Positions 1 to 39,681 of a DNA stretch of 64,000 nucleotides are shown piece after piece. Location of the stretch: assembly GCF_021155765.1 (NCBI RefSeq), contig NC_060112.1:20646001-20710000 (forward strand), written 5' to 3'. The stretch's first letter is position 1, and every line of letters starts with the position of its first letter. The DNA is from Diprion similis (taxonomy: Eukaryota; Arthropoda; Insecta; Hymenoptera; Diprionidae). The translations under genes were made by a program, and so were the position numbers. A model generated the notes under the pieces. It did not search any database. It was given only the letters and a program-made list of their open reading frames with translations, and was not told where the DNA came from.

Positions 1-80
1 GTCGCAGGATTTCGCAATATTGAATCGCGTTTACACCTAGGGCTCAACTTTATTTCGCTCCCTAACTGATAGGTGAGAAG

Positions 81-124
81 TCTATATATATATATGTATA
101 TATATTATATATATATATATATAT
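81..124. repeat. AT dinucleotide microsatellite
   Basis: Nearly pure alternating A and T with one embedded G. Simple sequence repeat; no coding content. Confidence 0.85.
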
Positions 125-725
125 CCAGCGAAACGTTGCTTTGTGAACCGCTGCTAGAAGAACCGTTTAAAACTTTTAGCTCGAGGCGAAATTAAAAGAC
201 GCCCAACGCGAACAGTTTCAGACTGTTACAGAGAGTTCCTCTCATCGCGGGACAGAATCTCGAGAAGCTTTACAGGGTTTAAAAGTTGAATGAATCTGCT
301 CGCAAGACTCTCCGCTTTAAGTCGTCCTAGCCTGTTTCAGGGAGGCTGAGATCCGATCTTTCTCAACTCTGTAATTACCGATGTTACCAATGGAGATGAC
401 CACGTTGAAGACGAAAATTAGTCCTCGGTTACTTCTGTCGCGATGATAATTCACCGGGAAATCGACTGACTGGTTTCCGTCCGCACGCACGCACAAGCGT
501 ACAGTCTTTTTAAACTCATCATTGTGCCAGTCGTCAGCGTGTAATGTACACACATACGGCGAAGGTGCACTTTATGGCATTAATAATGAAATGCGCTGAA
601 TACTAAATGGTTAAGTCACATCTCAGCCCCTCTGACGCTCCAGGGTTCACTCGGATTCCATCCTGAATAATACATGGACACCCTGCCATGCACCGCTGCA
701 CCCCTTCCCAACAGTCATGATCGAA

Positions 726-760
726 AGTGACTTACTCTGTTACCGACAGAGTAAGTCACT
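726..760. repeat. perfect 15-bp inverted repeat with 5-base loop
   Basis: The arm AGTGACTTACTCTGT (726-740) is followed after five bases by its exact reverse complement (746-760). The stem is too short for a typical insect pre-miRNA. It may be the end of a small transposon or a chance palindrome in upstream DNA. Confidence 0.8.
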
Positions 761-3700
761 GTCCGATTTCACGGATCCATGGCGGTGCAAGTTTCCTTGC
801 CAATTACTTATTTGAATTTTCCTCGTTCGCTGTGCGGTTGACTTAAAATTGACGAGAATATCGCCGGAGGATCAACGTTCCTTTTACGGCATGAGAGAAT
901 TACCAGAATACTGTATCTAACGATGGTATAATCGTGGAAAAAGGATACTTTATCTGCTTTAACGAAAGGGGGGGTCGTGAGTGAAACGTTCCAACGATTC
1001 GTGAAACTCGAAGCGGTTCGGAAGGAAGAAGCGAAAACGCGTCAAGTTCCAAATTCAACACTTGGACGACATCGCGATGCGTGTATAACAAAAAGGTATT
1101 TCGAAGGTATTACAACTAGCTACAGAGAAGGCTGGAGAGTAATCGTACCCCGCTTCCGGCGATTCTTGCCCATCTCTCTTCAGGCTCCTTGTATTTTCGT
1201 AAAACGTTACGATGTCGTCGTCAGTTGGTCGTCACGGGAAAAACGGCTGTTGGAAAAGGTAACGGTTTACCGTCGGGAATTTTTCAACGAAAAATTTTTC
1301 CTCGAAATTCTCTCGTTAAAGTTTAAGCACTTCGGTTTCTCCAATGGTCTCACCCTCCTTTCTAACCACACTTGCTCTCAATTGCCGAAAAAAATCGTCC
1401 AGTTTTTTGTCTCTGAGGACAATTCTCTTTTTCAAAACATGCTTCATTCGAGTCCAAGCGAAGTTGACGACGAGAATGGTTTCATGGCTGTGGAAATGTG
1501 ATAGATTCTCCTTAAAGGAGAACTCTCGCAAGTCGAGTCTGCGGCACGGAGGTCCAATCTAATCTTTCGGCTTTTTTACCTCCCCGTTTTTCAACCTCTG
1601 ATGATGGATAAATGGAGTTTGGATGAAGACCCAACTTGTAAAATTTGCTTTATATTTCTTACCTAAAAACAGTTACAAAATAAATTCAGGTGATGTCAAA
1701 TGTACCTGAGTATAAAGAAAGGTACATACTTTTACCCAGGCACCAGCTATTTTGGAGAGTCGACGCTGAACCTCGCAAACCGTAATGGTTTCCCTAATAA
1801 GACACTGTTGTGAGGCTGACATGATTTCTCCCCTGTGTGGTGTTCTTGTTTACCTATTTGTCAGCAGGTTCTCGTCGCGGGGAAGAGACGAGCAGCTAAG
1901 ATGTATAGAAACAGTTTCAGAAGCGGATTGCAAACAGCCCGAGGATCAGTTATAAGTCGAGATATGATCACTGGTACAAATGAGTACACGGATACATGAG
2001 TACGTCAGATATGCGCGTACAATATTGGACTGATTGTGAAGCAAAACTATTTCCTCAGGAACTGGTTCACACAGCCTGAGTAACGACTTGAGCATATTCT
2101 ATTCCCGACCGGAAAACCTCTCGCAAGTTAATTGCCAATTACCGATACCTTGCCCGGGGGATGGAAAGTGTGTCAAACGTCAAAGGTACGTCGGGCGCAA
2201 TCTCCCGACGATTCATCATCGCGTCTCAAGCAGCTTTATCATAGAGCGATAGGCGTTCTGTTGACACATTCGCGACAAAGACCATCCTCGTCTACTTTCT
2301 TATGCAGAAACGTCCTCAAACTTCCACCCTGGGTATATATAAACCTTCACATGTCAGATGCAGGCGACGGTAGATTGACGCAGTAACCTTTGACCCCCAG
2401 CTGGGTCGGGAAAAAGCGTAATCTCTGCACAAGCTGCTGAATATGATATGAGAAGAAAATCGACGAGATCGCGTCAAGAGTGTGTGAAAGACCTGAAACC
2501 AGCTGCAGTAGTTAGGAACTCTCGGTTTTTTCAATTGTTGACGTTTTTGTTTTGCAATATTACGACACTTAATACCCGACCTGTGATTCTTGGCGACACT
2601 GTAGAGGCACGATTCGAGTATCCTCGCTTCGGCGAGAGGGCTGAAATGTGCAGGGAGTATATTTTTTTTCCATCATTTCTTTGAGCGTTCTTTGAGTGCA
2701 ACGTAATGCAGGGAGCGACGGGGGTTGTTTTGAAACCATCGTAAATAATGGTTTTATACACGACGAGACGCAAGCTTTTCTCTCTCTCGCTCTCTCTCTC
2801 TGTCATAGATATTCACCTCAGACTACGCGGATTCTGCATGGGTTTCCATGAAACTTTTTGCAATCAAATGTAAATTGAACATATTTATTTGTGAAATTTT
2901 TTTTATTCCGAAAAAAAGTAGGTCTTCTCAGGTGGTAAACCGTATTTGTATTTCTATTACAAAGTGATTCCGACAGATCTTATTCAATTACTTTTGGGAT
3001 CAACGTATTCCGACATCTCGACGTTACCTATATCGTCTGCCGCCCTGGACTACCTGTATTTCTCTTCCTCTGGGGGTTGAGGGAAGACTCGAGGAAGCTC
3101 GCGATGATTAGGAGCGATTAATAGAAGGTACCTGCAGACCCAGGCGCGCCCTCATCAATAGCTGAATGACCGAACCCGGAGAACATCGGAGATTACACGA
3201 TAAGAAGGAAATATTGAAGCTATTTTCGATCTCATGAATAATCATTCGGATTGCCTGAGGTTTTCTTTTTCTTTCTCTTTCGATTTTATTTTTCCTTTCT
3301 TTTGTAGAAGATGAGAAATCTTCAATTAACGTCCGCTTCGTATTCCCTGACCTCCTTGCCCCTGGGGGATGACTTGAAAAAGGGCTGAATCTTTTATGTT
3401 TCTGCAGGTTTTATAAATATTGAGAGAATTTCATTAGGAATCAATTGCGGTAAACGCGGGACAAAACGGACTTGTTTTGTTATGCAAAAAGCTGTTTTAA
3501 TTCGACTTTGGGTGCTATTGCACTTTATACAGTTGAACCGAAAACTTGAAAAAGCCTTCATTCCTCGTCTCCGATGTAATATTTAGCTGGCATTTGTGCT
3601 GAAGAGAAGAAATTACTGATTTCAAGGCGAGAATTATGACGTTGTTGAATCCTCATGGTTATACGTGATAAGTTTCTAAAACATTCCTGAACAGAATTCT

Positions 3701-3899
3701 GAAAGCATGGTCTCTACATAAAACGAGACGAAAAAGTATTTACCCGTTGAACGATTAAAGCCTTAAAAAAATGGAAAATGAAAAATGAAAAACCTAATTA
3801 TTCAAACACCCAGAATCATGACGTGCGTATTATCTTTATACAAAAAAGATTGAAACAAAACTCTCGAATGGGATGAAAATCGTAGAGTTTCACTCGGAA

Positions 3900-4500
3900 T
3901 TGGCGGATTTTTTGGCAGAACAATTCGTGCCGCGTGCAGTTTCGCGACGCTTAGCACGGAGTCGAACCCTGACGGGGGTTCCGGGGTTTTACCCACCGGA
4001 CTCGGCGCGCCGCCACCCTCGACACCAAGACACCCTAAGGGCCCGCAGGGGGGTTGATACTGCGAGGGGTTGTTGCGTGCGCACCCCGACGGCCACATAA
4101 TCGAACGGGGAGCGCCGCTGGCCGTGTCAGCTCCGCTTCGAGTCGCGAGTGCCTCGACGGAAACGCGAACGTGAAATATTCGTCTCGAGGAGCATGCAGG
4201 ATAAAACATACGGCAAATAAATTGGTGTGAATAAAAAAAATAATGATAATTAATCCCGCGCCCCGCGACTAGAGGGTGCCGACAACCCCAACCCGGCCAC
4301 GTCAGAGATGATTCCGTTTTATTTCGCTAATGTTGTTCCAAGTTATTGTTTTACAATGGCGTCGGAGCGTGGAGATCGCGGCTCGAGTGTCTCTGATCAA
4401 CGAGGTGTGCATGTAGTGCTGTTTAGTGCCCTCGGAAATTAATGCAGCAGACGAGGTTGCATCCTGGTGTGGCGGGTTGAATTCGCGACCGATTAGCTAA
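3900..4500 (+). promoter_or_regulatory. CpG-rich probable promoter/5'UTR of SAD kinase gene
   Basis: This interval is visibly denser in CG dinucleotides and G/C runs than the flanks, and it ends roughly 0.5 kb before the first coding exon. No TATA box at a convincing position was found, and Inr-like TCAGT words occur (for example near 4,558). The assignment is an inference from composition and position. Confidence 0.35.
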
Positions 4501-5028
4501 GCCTGCACGGACTGTCCCAGTGCCGGGATTTTTTGGTGCTAATTTCCCGGGGGAAATTTCAGTCACTGTACGCCAGGTACTCGTTACGCGGTTTTTCGTT
4601 TTTATTTACATTTTTTCAACACACCGTTCACACGCGCAGGTGAAAAATCAAGTCCTATAGAGCCTGCAATATGAAAATAAAGAAAAGACACTCCATGAAG
4701 AAGAAGGATAGATTAAAATTGGCGAAAAATGAATTGTGACTCGGGCGCGAATCTTCGCTCCAACAGAAACCGACTTTCGACCTACGTGACATCCGAAGTC
4801 CGTTATTACTACCAGTGTAACAAATCAAGGCAGTAAATTTCGCGAAAGTGATAAATTTACTTTGACAAATTACAAAATCTGAAAAGAAGAGGAAAAAAGG
4901 GACGAAGCAGAAGCGGAAAAGTAGTTGAAGGCGACGGGAAACGTGTCCGAGCGATGGAAGTGAGGAAAGAATACTGAGTTACACCGAGTCGTGGTTTCGA
5001 TTTGTGGTTTAGCAGTGCTGCATCCGAC

Positions 5029-32098
<27,070 letters not shown>

Positions 32099-33523
32099 TA
32101 CTACCAGAACTTCCAATTCCGGTTCGACCTTAGATCCAGTCTTAGAAATCTGTGGAACAGCAGACAGCGATTTTGGTGAAGGCGAAACGGCGACAGAAGG
32201 GTCATCGGGAACCAGAAACCAGAGGAAAGGGGCGATCAGGATGCTCGAGATGCGTTAGAAAAAGTCTAAGAAACTTTCAAACTCGTGACTAGGTGCCTGT
32301 TGTAAACGATGTATAGGTATATCCAATTCGGCAATTATTAATAGCTTACAATTAATGTATGTATGTACACGTAGTGTATAAAAGTCAGGCACTGTTCGAC
32401 AATTGTTTCTTTGAATGAATACATTTTACTGTCTCACTACCTCTCACTCGACATATCAATGCATGTGCAGTGTAGGTACGATAAGGGGTACAAAACTGCA
32501 CGAAACCGACGACGCGATCGAGTAGATCTTTGTTGCGCGTTATGCGCATTGAGGATCAGCAGAGATGCATTTATTTGATGATGATAGTTACTAACGGTGC
32601 TTTGCCGGATGTGTTATATTTGAGGAAAGGAAACGGCATCCTTGTGAAATTTTCTTGTCAAATCTGTGAAACAAACACCAAATACATAGGTATAATAATG
32701 AACAACGCTTTTTTCGAAGGAATAGAAAAAAGTAGAGAGAAAGAAACCACCTGTACTATGATCGATATTGGCGGGACACCTCGTCTAACGACTCGACGTG
32801 CGTGCATCGATCGATAGAGATTACATTCGATAAAATTATATGAAAAAACACACACGAGAGGATGAAAAATATGAGAAAATAATAAAACATGTAAAAACGA
32901 AAACTTTACTGCCAACATAGATGCGAGTGTTTATCCGCAGCGTGTTTTTAAAAATTGTATAGATGATCTAAAGGGTCGTATTATACTTTTAGGATAGTTA
33001 TTGCAAATGATAGCTAATAGTTCGTTTCGTTTATTTTGTGCGGTTACTTCAAGCTCAACCTAATACGAAAAACAACCGTGAATGAAATTTACACGCACCT
33101 GTAATAAAAACGGTAAATTAACAAACGATTAAAACGATTCACGCGGCGAAAGCAGGTTGATTAAAAAATGGTAAGGACTGATCTCAATTGGTATACATAT
33201 AATGCAACTAACATGATGCGCAGCTGGTGTATGAAATGAGTCAAAGTAAGCGTTTTTGTGCAATAGTCAAACTTTTTTTCGTTCTCCCCTCGCCAATCGT
33301 TAGAAAATGGAAAAAAAAAAAATTATTAAAAATTGAACAGAAACGATACAAATATACGTTCAATATACGGCTTTTCTCATCCGGCTTTGCATAAGCGTTG
33401 TGCAAAAAATACAGTCATTATTACTAATCACCAATTAGTATTTATATAATTACTATAAATACATAAGTAGTATTTATATACTTAAGATATATTTTCTCAA
33501 TAAACATATCTTATAAAAAAAAA

Positions 33524-33562
33524 ATAATTAATTAATTAATTAATTAATTGATAAATTAATTA
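33524..33562. repeat. TTAA tetranucleotide repeat
   Basis: About seven tandem ATTA units with one interruption, in the AT-rich interval after the kinase gene. Confidence 0.85.
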
Positions 33563-34635
33563 ATCAAAACAAAGAAGTGAATGCGAAAAGAGAAAGGAAA
33601 ATTAACCCCGTTTCATATAATATAGGTGTAAAAATAAACAATAAAATCAACCGTCGTGATAATTTGTAAAAAAAATTTATGTCGCCGATGAAATCGCGGA
33701 TAATAGTTCAGAAGATTTTATTCCCAGAAAATCAAAGTGAAGACACTTCAAGTATAAAATGGTCGAAAGCCAAGCGACATAGTATATCCTATATAAATAA
33801 CTTCTTCCTGAATTTCTTCTGCACAATCACTCGTCCGCGATAATTCATAGGTTAGCGTGTATGTACGACAGAATGCAGCAAAAAGCAAAAAATATCGAAA
33901 CAATCTCATTGCAAGATTATATTTGATAGCATTTCGTTTTATCGCTCAGGTTAGAATGCATATAGACGGCGTCTCGTTCCTATATAATAAAAACCAAAAA
34001 TAAAACGAAATTTAAAATTATCATTAACAGTATAAAAGCTAAATCAGTTTTAGCGATCACGGAAAAGTGTAGCACCGCGTTCAATTGTAATTGTCAAAAG
34101 AGTAGAAAAAAGAGAGAAAAAAAAAAAAAAAAAACGATGGCAATGAAATTATCAGTTTCCGCAGACCTAATTTTCTCGCGATTGCACTTGCGATACAATT
34201 TTTTTCGATTCTAATTTTTCACTAATAGATATATTTACGGATTCGACAAACGGCTCCTACACAATAAACGTGCGGCACTTTTCCCGTATGAAAATAATCG
34301 TATATAGACTAAACTAATAACCGTAATTTAACAATAATCGTGTAAGATTATGTATAAATAACAAGTTGTGCTGAAGTATCTCGGGTTTTGCAATTACACG
34401 TTCACTAATGTACTACTGATCGTGAATGAAGGAAGCGAAACAAGATTATGTAAAGGATCGAATAAGTAGTTGAGAAATAAATGAATCGGAATTAGCGTGA
34501 CGGTCGCGTATGGTATATGTATACATATATATATATATACATGACAACATAATAACAATTCATGAGACTAGGCATAAGCTTGCGGCTATCTACTTATGCT
34601 AGCGAATAATTATAAAAATACATTGTATAAGTATA

Positions 34636-34686
34636 ATAAGTATATAATAATAATAATAATATTAATAACAATAATAATAATAATAA
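34636..34686. repeat. TAA trinucleotide repeat
   Basis: Imperfect run of TAA units in AT-rich noncoding DNA. Confidence 0.8.
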
Positions 34687-36849
34687 AGCAAATTACCGGC
34701 CATGTTAAACTAGGATTTTATATCAAGCAAAAGAAAAAAAAAACCTAAGGTATGAGGAGTAAACATTTCCAAAATTTTAAGATCGATTTAATTTTGTCTG
34801 ATAAGTAGGTATCTATTTATATTTCAGAGCGTAGCTATACATATTTATATTATCGTCCTCATAAGGTCTAGTCGTATGTTTGATATTATACATGATGCAT
34901 ATTTGAAAAAATATTTATTTATGATATTAGTAACGTGATTCGATTTTTGTTTTTTTTGTTGTTGTTATTTATTATTGTCGTTCAATTATCGATCTATCTT
35001 TACCTTGCAATCTCTATACAACGCCATTCGTAGTTGTTGAACAAATTTTTTTCGCCCAACTTTTTGTGTTGCAAAGGTTCGTGACTTTATCGCGCGTATA
35101 ATGTGTATTTTATAATTTGAAATTGATTTATTATCTGGATATATCATTGAGGCATTAAGCTATAGGTAGTAGACAATTTTTATACAATTCTTAAACAATT
35201 TTACAACAATTTGTTCAGCGCGCGTTCTTGTTGACGTTTTGTTATTGGCGATTAATATTTCACAAATATTATATAGCCATTGTCTATATATAATATAAAG
35301 AATCTGGTAACATATACGTGATAAATTTTCGAGGAAAAAAGGATATGTTAGTTATTGTGAAAGATCTCTTGTATCGCTTGATGTTTAAATAATTTATTAT
35401 TGTGCTTCTAATATATTTATTAATTGATTGATAATAATTAAATTACTCTGCGCGTATATATGTATACACACACCTTATATACATTATATTATACAAATAT
35501 AAACGTTCGGATCGAGATAAAATATTCAACAATGTAATATAAATTTGTTTAGATGATATTTTATCTTAATCCTCGCGGCGAGTCTCACGGTAATTTTAAT
35601 TATATAAACATGTAATGATAGGTAGTCAAGATTTTGTAAGCGTGTTTTGTGAACTATTACGTTGGTCGTTATATAGGTAAATAAATTAGGTACACCATAT
35701 GATTATTCAATTATTATTGACGAAGAAAAAGAAATACTTATACGTTTCCTTTCCACTAGGTCTGATGTTTACGTCGCGTTATTTCGTTTCACACGATACG
35801 TACACAAATAAGTTGCAAAGTAGAATAAAAATCATAAATAATTACACTAACAGTACATGAAAGTCGGATTAATTTCCTTCGCCCCAATAACCTGTAATGT
35901 ATAATTTTTTCACTCAACAAGAGTTCAAGCAGGCAAATTAACCGAATTCGAATTGTTTGGATTTATGAGCCTTGGCAGCAAACTAATATTACTCATTAAT
36001 TCAACCAATTTATCCGAAGAATTCTTCATGCAACCCTAATAAATGATACCTACATTCTCCATTATTTTCTGTAATTATAGTTTTAGTGTAACTGATGCGA
36101 GAATTAGTTAGTTAATTCTTGCATATTGTTATCGCATTTGTGCTGCTGTTACAAAAATTTTGTGATACAAGCTTGAGCTTTGTACCATACTAACCGCTGC
36201 TAAATTTTCTCGTAGGTACGTTCTACGATGTTGTTTTCGAAATTAAGGTAATATCTATCAAGCGACGTTACGGTTTCGCGCTCCGTCCCTCTGGCAAGCC
36301 GATAAGCAGAAAATTTAACATTCTCGAGGAAACGTTTATCCACAAGTACAGAGCTTTCTACTCGATTATCGGCAACGGCGCATGAAAATCTTGTAATCTT
36401 TTAGAGACTGCTTACATAGAAAAAAAAATAAAATAAATAATAAAAACGATTGCGGACGAAATGAAATTGAGAGTGTTGAATATACATAATAGAGTAATCC
36501 TCTCAACTGCGGGTAGTTTTGTATTGATTTCATATCTATAAGGCCATAACATTTTTTATCGTTTCACAATAAGTTGTTATTAACGTTCAATTTATGTGTC
36601 GAAGTGAGGGTCGATATGCAGTGAACAGTTAATGCATCGCGAATTCAAAATTCACGACCACCGATAACCTCTAGGTAGTGAATATTAATAATTAATATAT
36701 ATATATACATTATATATACGTATACATAAATAGTATACATATGTATGTATATGTATATTCTCAGTTTTCATGAAAACAGTTACAGGTGTAAGGGATTAAA
36801 ACTGTAACATATTTGTTGATGGCCAATATCAAATATGTATAAAAAATAA

Positions 36850-36880
36850 TGATATTAATAATAATAATAATAATAATAAT
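36850..36880. repeat. AAT trinucleotide repeat
   Basis: Run of AAT units preceding a short GCGAC interruption, upstream of the Siva gene. Confidence 0.8.
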
Positions 36881-37165
36881 GCGACATTAATAATTAAAAA
36901 ATCTGTCTATTGATTAATTACAACCGATCTTATTTATCGTTAGCAGAATTTTTTCTAGCGTTAACGTCTTCGCGACAAATTTTGAGTTTGAAAATTCGAT
37001 TATCGATAGTCAAGAGCGCCACAACTATCGATATACTGCATTTCGAGATTTAAATAGCGATCGAATCGCTCGTTCGAATTTCGAACATTTCTCAATGATT
37101 TTTCAATTGTAGGCTGACGCGATTGACTTTTACGTGTGAAAATAGGAATAAGTTTGAAAGGAAAA

Positions 37166-38293
37166 ATGCCAAAAAGGATGTGTGAATTCGACGACGATTT
37201 AGCCCCGCAGTCGAAAGTTCACGTAGGGCAAAGGGAAGTCGACAATGGAGTGCAAAGAGAAACTCAGATGAAACAAGTCTATGGTAAGGAGGTTATGTTC
37301 GTCATTTGTTTATACTCAACCTTAACGACCAACAGATGCGGTTTTTCGTTCAACTTGAGTACGTTAGAGACACAAGAACGTGGGTTCACGGCTCTCCAAA
37401 TGTTGATGAAAAGTTAACTAGCACTGTGATAAAGTCTACGGATCATTGCTGTCTCATTGTTCAGTTAAAATCTGCTTTATTTTTTTCACAGTCAAGGCCC
37501 AAGAACAAATCAATTTTTAATCGTTACACCGTTTGGATTAATTTTTTTCCACATTTAGTGGCTAGTCACGTTTTTCTAAATTTGTTTCTTTTTAGACCGA
37601 ACTTTGGGTTTGTTAATGACAGGAGCCAAGGAATTATCGCAGAAAATGAATAAATCTATCGACTTGGACCTGACAGATCCTGTCCCATCATCAATTGTGC
37701 CAGAAGCTAAACCAACCCCGCAGCAAAACTTTAAACAGATGTTTCTCAACAATAAATTACAACTAGAGTCTAAGGGCGAATGTGTAAAGGTATGTAACAG
37801 AATAAAGAGAGGAAGCTTAAATCGAAAAGTGGAATAACGAGTCATTAATGTTTCTTTTTTGCAGACCGTCCCAATCGGCCTCTGTGGCTGCTGTCGAGTC
37901 ATCGATGATTACGGATCGCACAACTGTTACTACTGCGAAAAAGTGTTATGCTCCTCTTGTCTAGCCCAGTGCGTGAAATGCTTGGAAAGCTTTTGTCACA
38001 ATTGCTCAATAATTGCGTACGTGTTTGTTTTTTTGTGAATACATATTTTGATTTTTATGTAACCATGAAAGTAACAGAAGTAATTGTAATCAAATTCAAC
38101 ATGGATAACTCCAGTTGTATTTTGAAAATATTTATTTCATTATTCTTACATATAGATAAGTGTCATTTGCATATTTCCTCACTAGTTTCATCAAATTAGT
38201 GAATCCAAAGTTTCACACATACCTACATTCGCTGGCTTTCTTTCCAGATATGACACCCGAGAGTACAACATCTGCTTGAGCTGCTATCAATGA
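37166..38293 (+). CDS. Siva: Siva-family apoptosis regulator
   Basis: Siva proteins are small cysteine-rich adaptors; in mammals Siva binds TNF-receptor family tails such as CD27 and promotes apoptosis. Coding exons: 37166-37283, 37596-37789, 37865-38016, 38248-38293; 510 nt, 169 residues (human Siva-1 is 175). The start MPKRMCEF matches the family N-terminus MPKRxCPF. Longer reading upstream relies on a GTG, so this ATG is the first. The middle holds a lower-conservation linker. The C-terminal 60 residues (from about 105) form the diagnostic zinc-binding region, with Cys pairs in GLCGCC, NCYYCEKVLCSSC, CVKCLESFCHNC and CLSCYQ. Introns are GT..AG and phases agree. AATAAA signals follow at 38,579 and 38,604. 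The function is inferred from the family; the identity is well supported by both ends of the protein. Confidence 0.92.
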
Positions 38294-38578
38294 TCCAGCA
38301 TCATAAAGCTTGTGAAAAAATGCACTTATTTGAAATTCTTGTCAGTGTTAATTCTAATTATTTATGATGAATTATTGTTTTGTACGTATTTTAATGGTTT
38401 TGTATATTTGTACATAAAGTTTGAATGACGTTTTTAATAAGTGTAAACCACTATTCAACAAAATGTTATCATGTTAAATATAATGTGCTCAATTTTTTAT
38501 CAACTATGTTGTACTTGGGAATTCTCCTCCCTTCTCACGGCGATAAATAATTGTACAATTGTAAGCAGGCTAGTTGAA

Positions 38579-38609
38579 AATAAAACTGAAAAAGTTATAA
38601 AGAAATAAA
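38579..38609 (+). terminator. polyadenylation signals of the Siva gene
   Basis: Two AATAAA hexamers (38,579-38,584 and 38,604-38,609) lie about 290-315 bases after the Siva stop codon, on the same strand. Confidence 0.6.
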
Positions 38610-38675
38610 AGTATTCGGCCTTTAATGAAAATCGCGCGGCTCGATCGAAAATTCGGAAACGTTAATTACGAATAC

Positions 38676-38895
38676 CTTGAAACATATACCATTGGAGGTA
38701 GCTACCCATTCCGTCAATCGCGAAAACTGCAGCCGAAGTGATAAGAGAGAGATATAAATATTTGAGTTACTCCGTCTCACTCATTCAATCAAGAGTAGAG
38801 CGAGAAAGATTATAACTGCCATGTAACTCTCTCTCTCACTCTTCCGCTACACTTTCTGTAGACGTGAATCTACCTCCAGTAGTATATGCTTTAAG
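38676..38895. mobile_element. fold-back / MITE-like element, about 220 bp
   Basis: The left end CTTGAAACATATACCATTGG continuing AGGTAG (38,676 on) matches the reverse complement of the right end (about 38,864-38,895), which reads CTTAAAGCATATACTACTGG continuing AGGTAG. Subterminal words also pair (GCCGAAGTGATAAGAGAGAG against the complement of CTCTCTCACTCTTCCGC). No open frame. It sits between the Siva and AT-hook genes. Confidence 0.6.
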
Positions 38896-39681
38896 CAAAT
38901 ACAGATAAGCTTTATATTCGTGATACTGATGGATTCGAAGGTTTGTTTTGTAGAATTACTGATTGCTTTTATTTTTCGTGTGACCGCTTGATCGATATTA
39001 TGAAAACATGTCTTTCCGCCAACTCCGTATGATCAACTGATAATAATATCGATCAACAGAATCTGCACGATCCACTTATAGATATTAATATTAATTTGAA
39101 TTTTCTTAACTTGCATCGACATCGAGCAATAGTGAGGTTTGGTATCTACTTTCAATCGCCTACGCTAGTTTGTTTGTAATTTTGAATCGTGTGATGAAAA
39201 ACAGTATTTACGTTCGATACAAACTGTGTCCTACATATTCAACGATTCGGAGGTAAATGACAACGCCACGATGCGGAACTATCTCTAGAAGGCGATATTG
39301 TTCAATAGAAATCGGACATAATTAACATATCAAATGGCCAAGGGTGAATAACTCGAATGATGGCGACGGGATTGGGAACTAGTTCACAAATCCAGCGATA
39401 TTTCCTGAGATATTTCAAAATATCCTCTCGCAATTCCGAGCGCTTCCCGAATGCCGCATTGTCCATGAACGCGGAAGTAATATCGCCGATATTTTTCTGC
39501 TTTCTGCCGCACGCTTCAGAACGAATGATTAATACATCTAGGGACATGAAACATTTTTGACGAGTCCCTAGCTTAGAGCATTGCCTCATAAGTTAGCATC
39601 ACGGACTTATTAAAATCTGTTCGAAAATCGTCGCCATCTACTTTTCGACTTGTCTTATAAAGTTGGCGCAAAGTCATCGCA

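Larger units (their letters stand above)
1..5028. other. upstream intergenic DNA and probable 5'UTR of the SAD kinase gene
   Basis: No coding exon that I can support lies here; open frames are short and resemble no known family. A dinucleotide AT run sits at 81-124 and a perfect 15-bp hairpin at 726-760. The stretch from about 3,900 to 4,500 is much richer in G+C and CpG than its surroundings, which fits a promoter region for the kinase gene. A short upstream open frame of 28 codons begins at 4,357. An in-frame TGA at 4,975-4,977 precedes the kinase ATG, so 5,029 is the first usable start in that frame. Transcription start is not defined by sequence alone. Confidence 0.55.
32099..37165 (+). 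other. AT-rich geneless interval; probable long 3'UTR of the SAD kinase then intergenic DNA
   Basis: Follows the kinase stop codon. It is strongly AT-rich, with no supported exon on either strand. Candidate AATAAA polyadenylation signals occur from 32,881 onward, so where the kinase transcript ends is open. Simple repeats include TTAA units (about 33,524-33,562), TAA runs (about 34,636-34,686 and 36,850-36,880) and TA tracts (about 34,522-34,540 and 36,690-36,760). The Siva promoter should lie in the last few hundred bases. Confidence 0.6.

Noticed and set aside
977..1501. 174-codon plus-strand open frame
   Set aside because: An overlapping minus-strand frame is also open; no domain seen.
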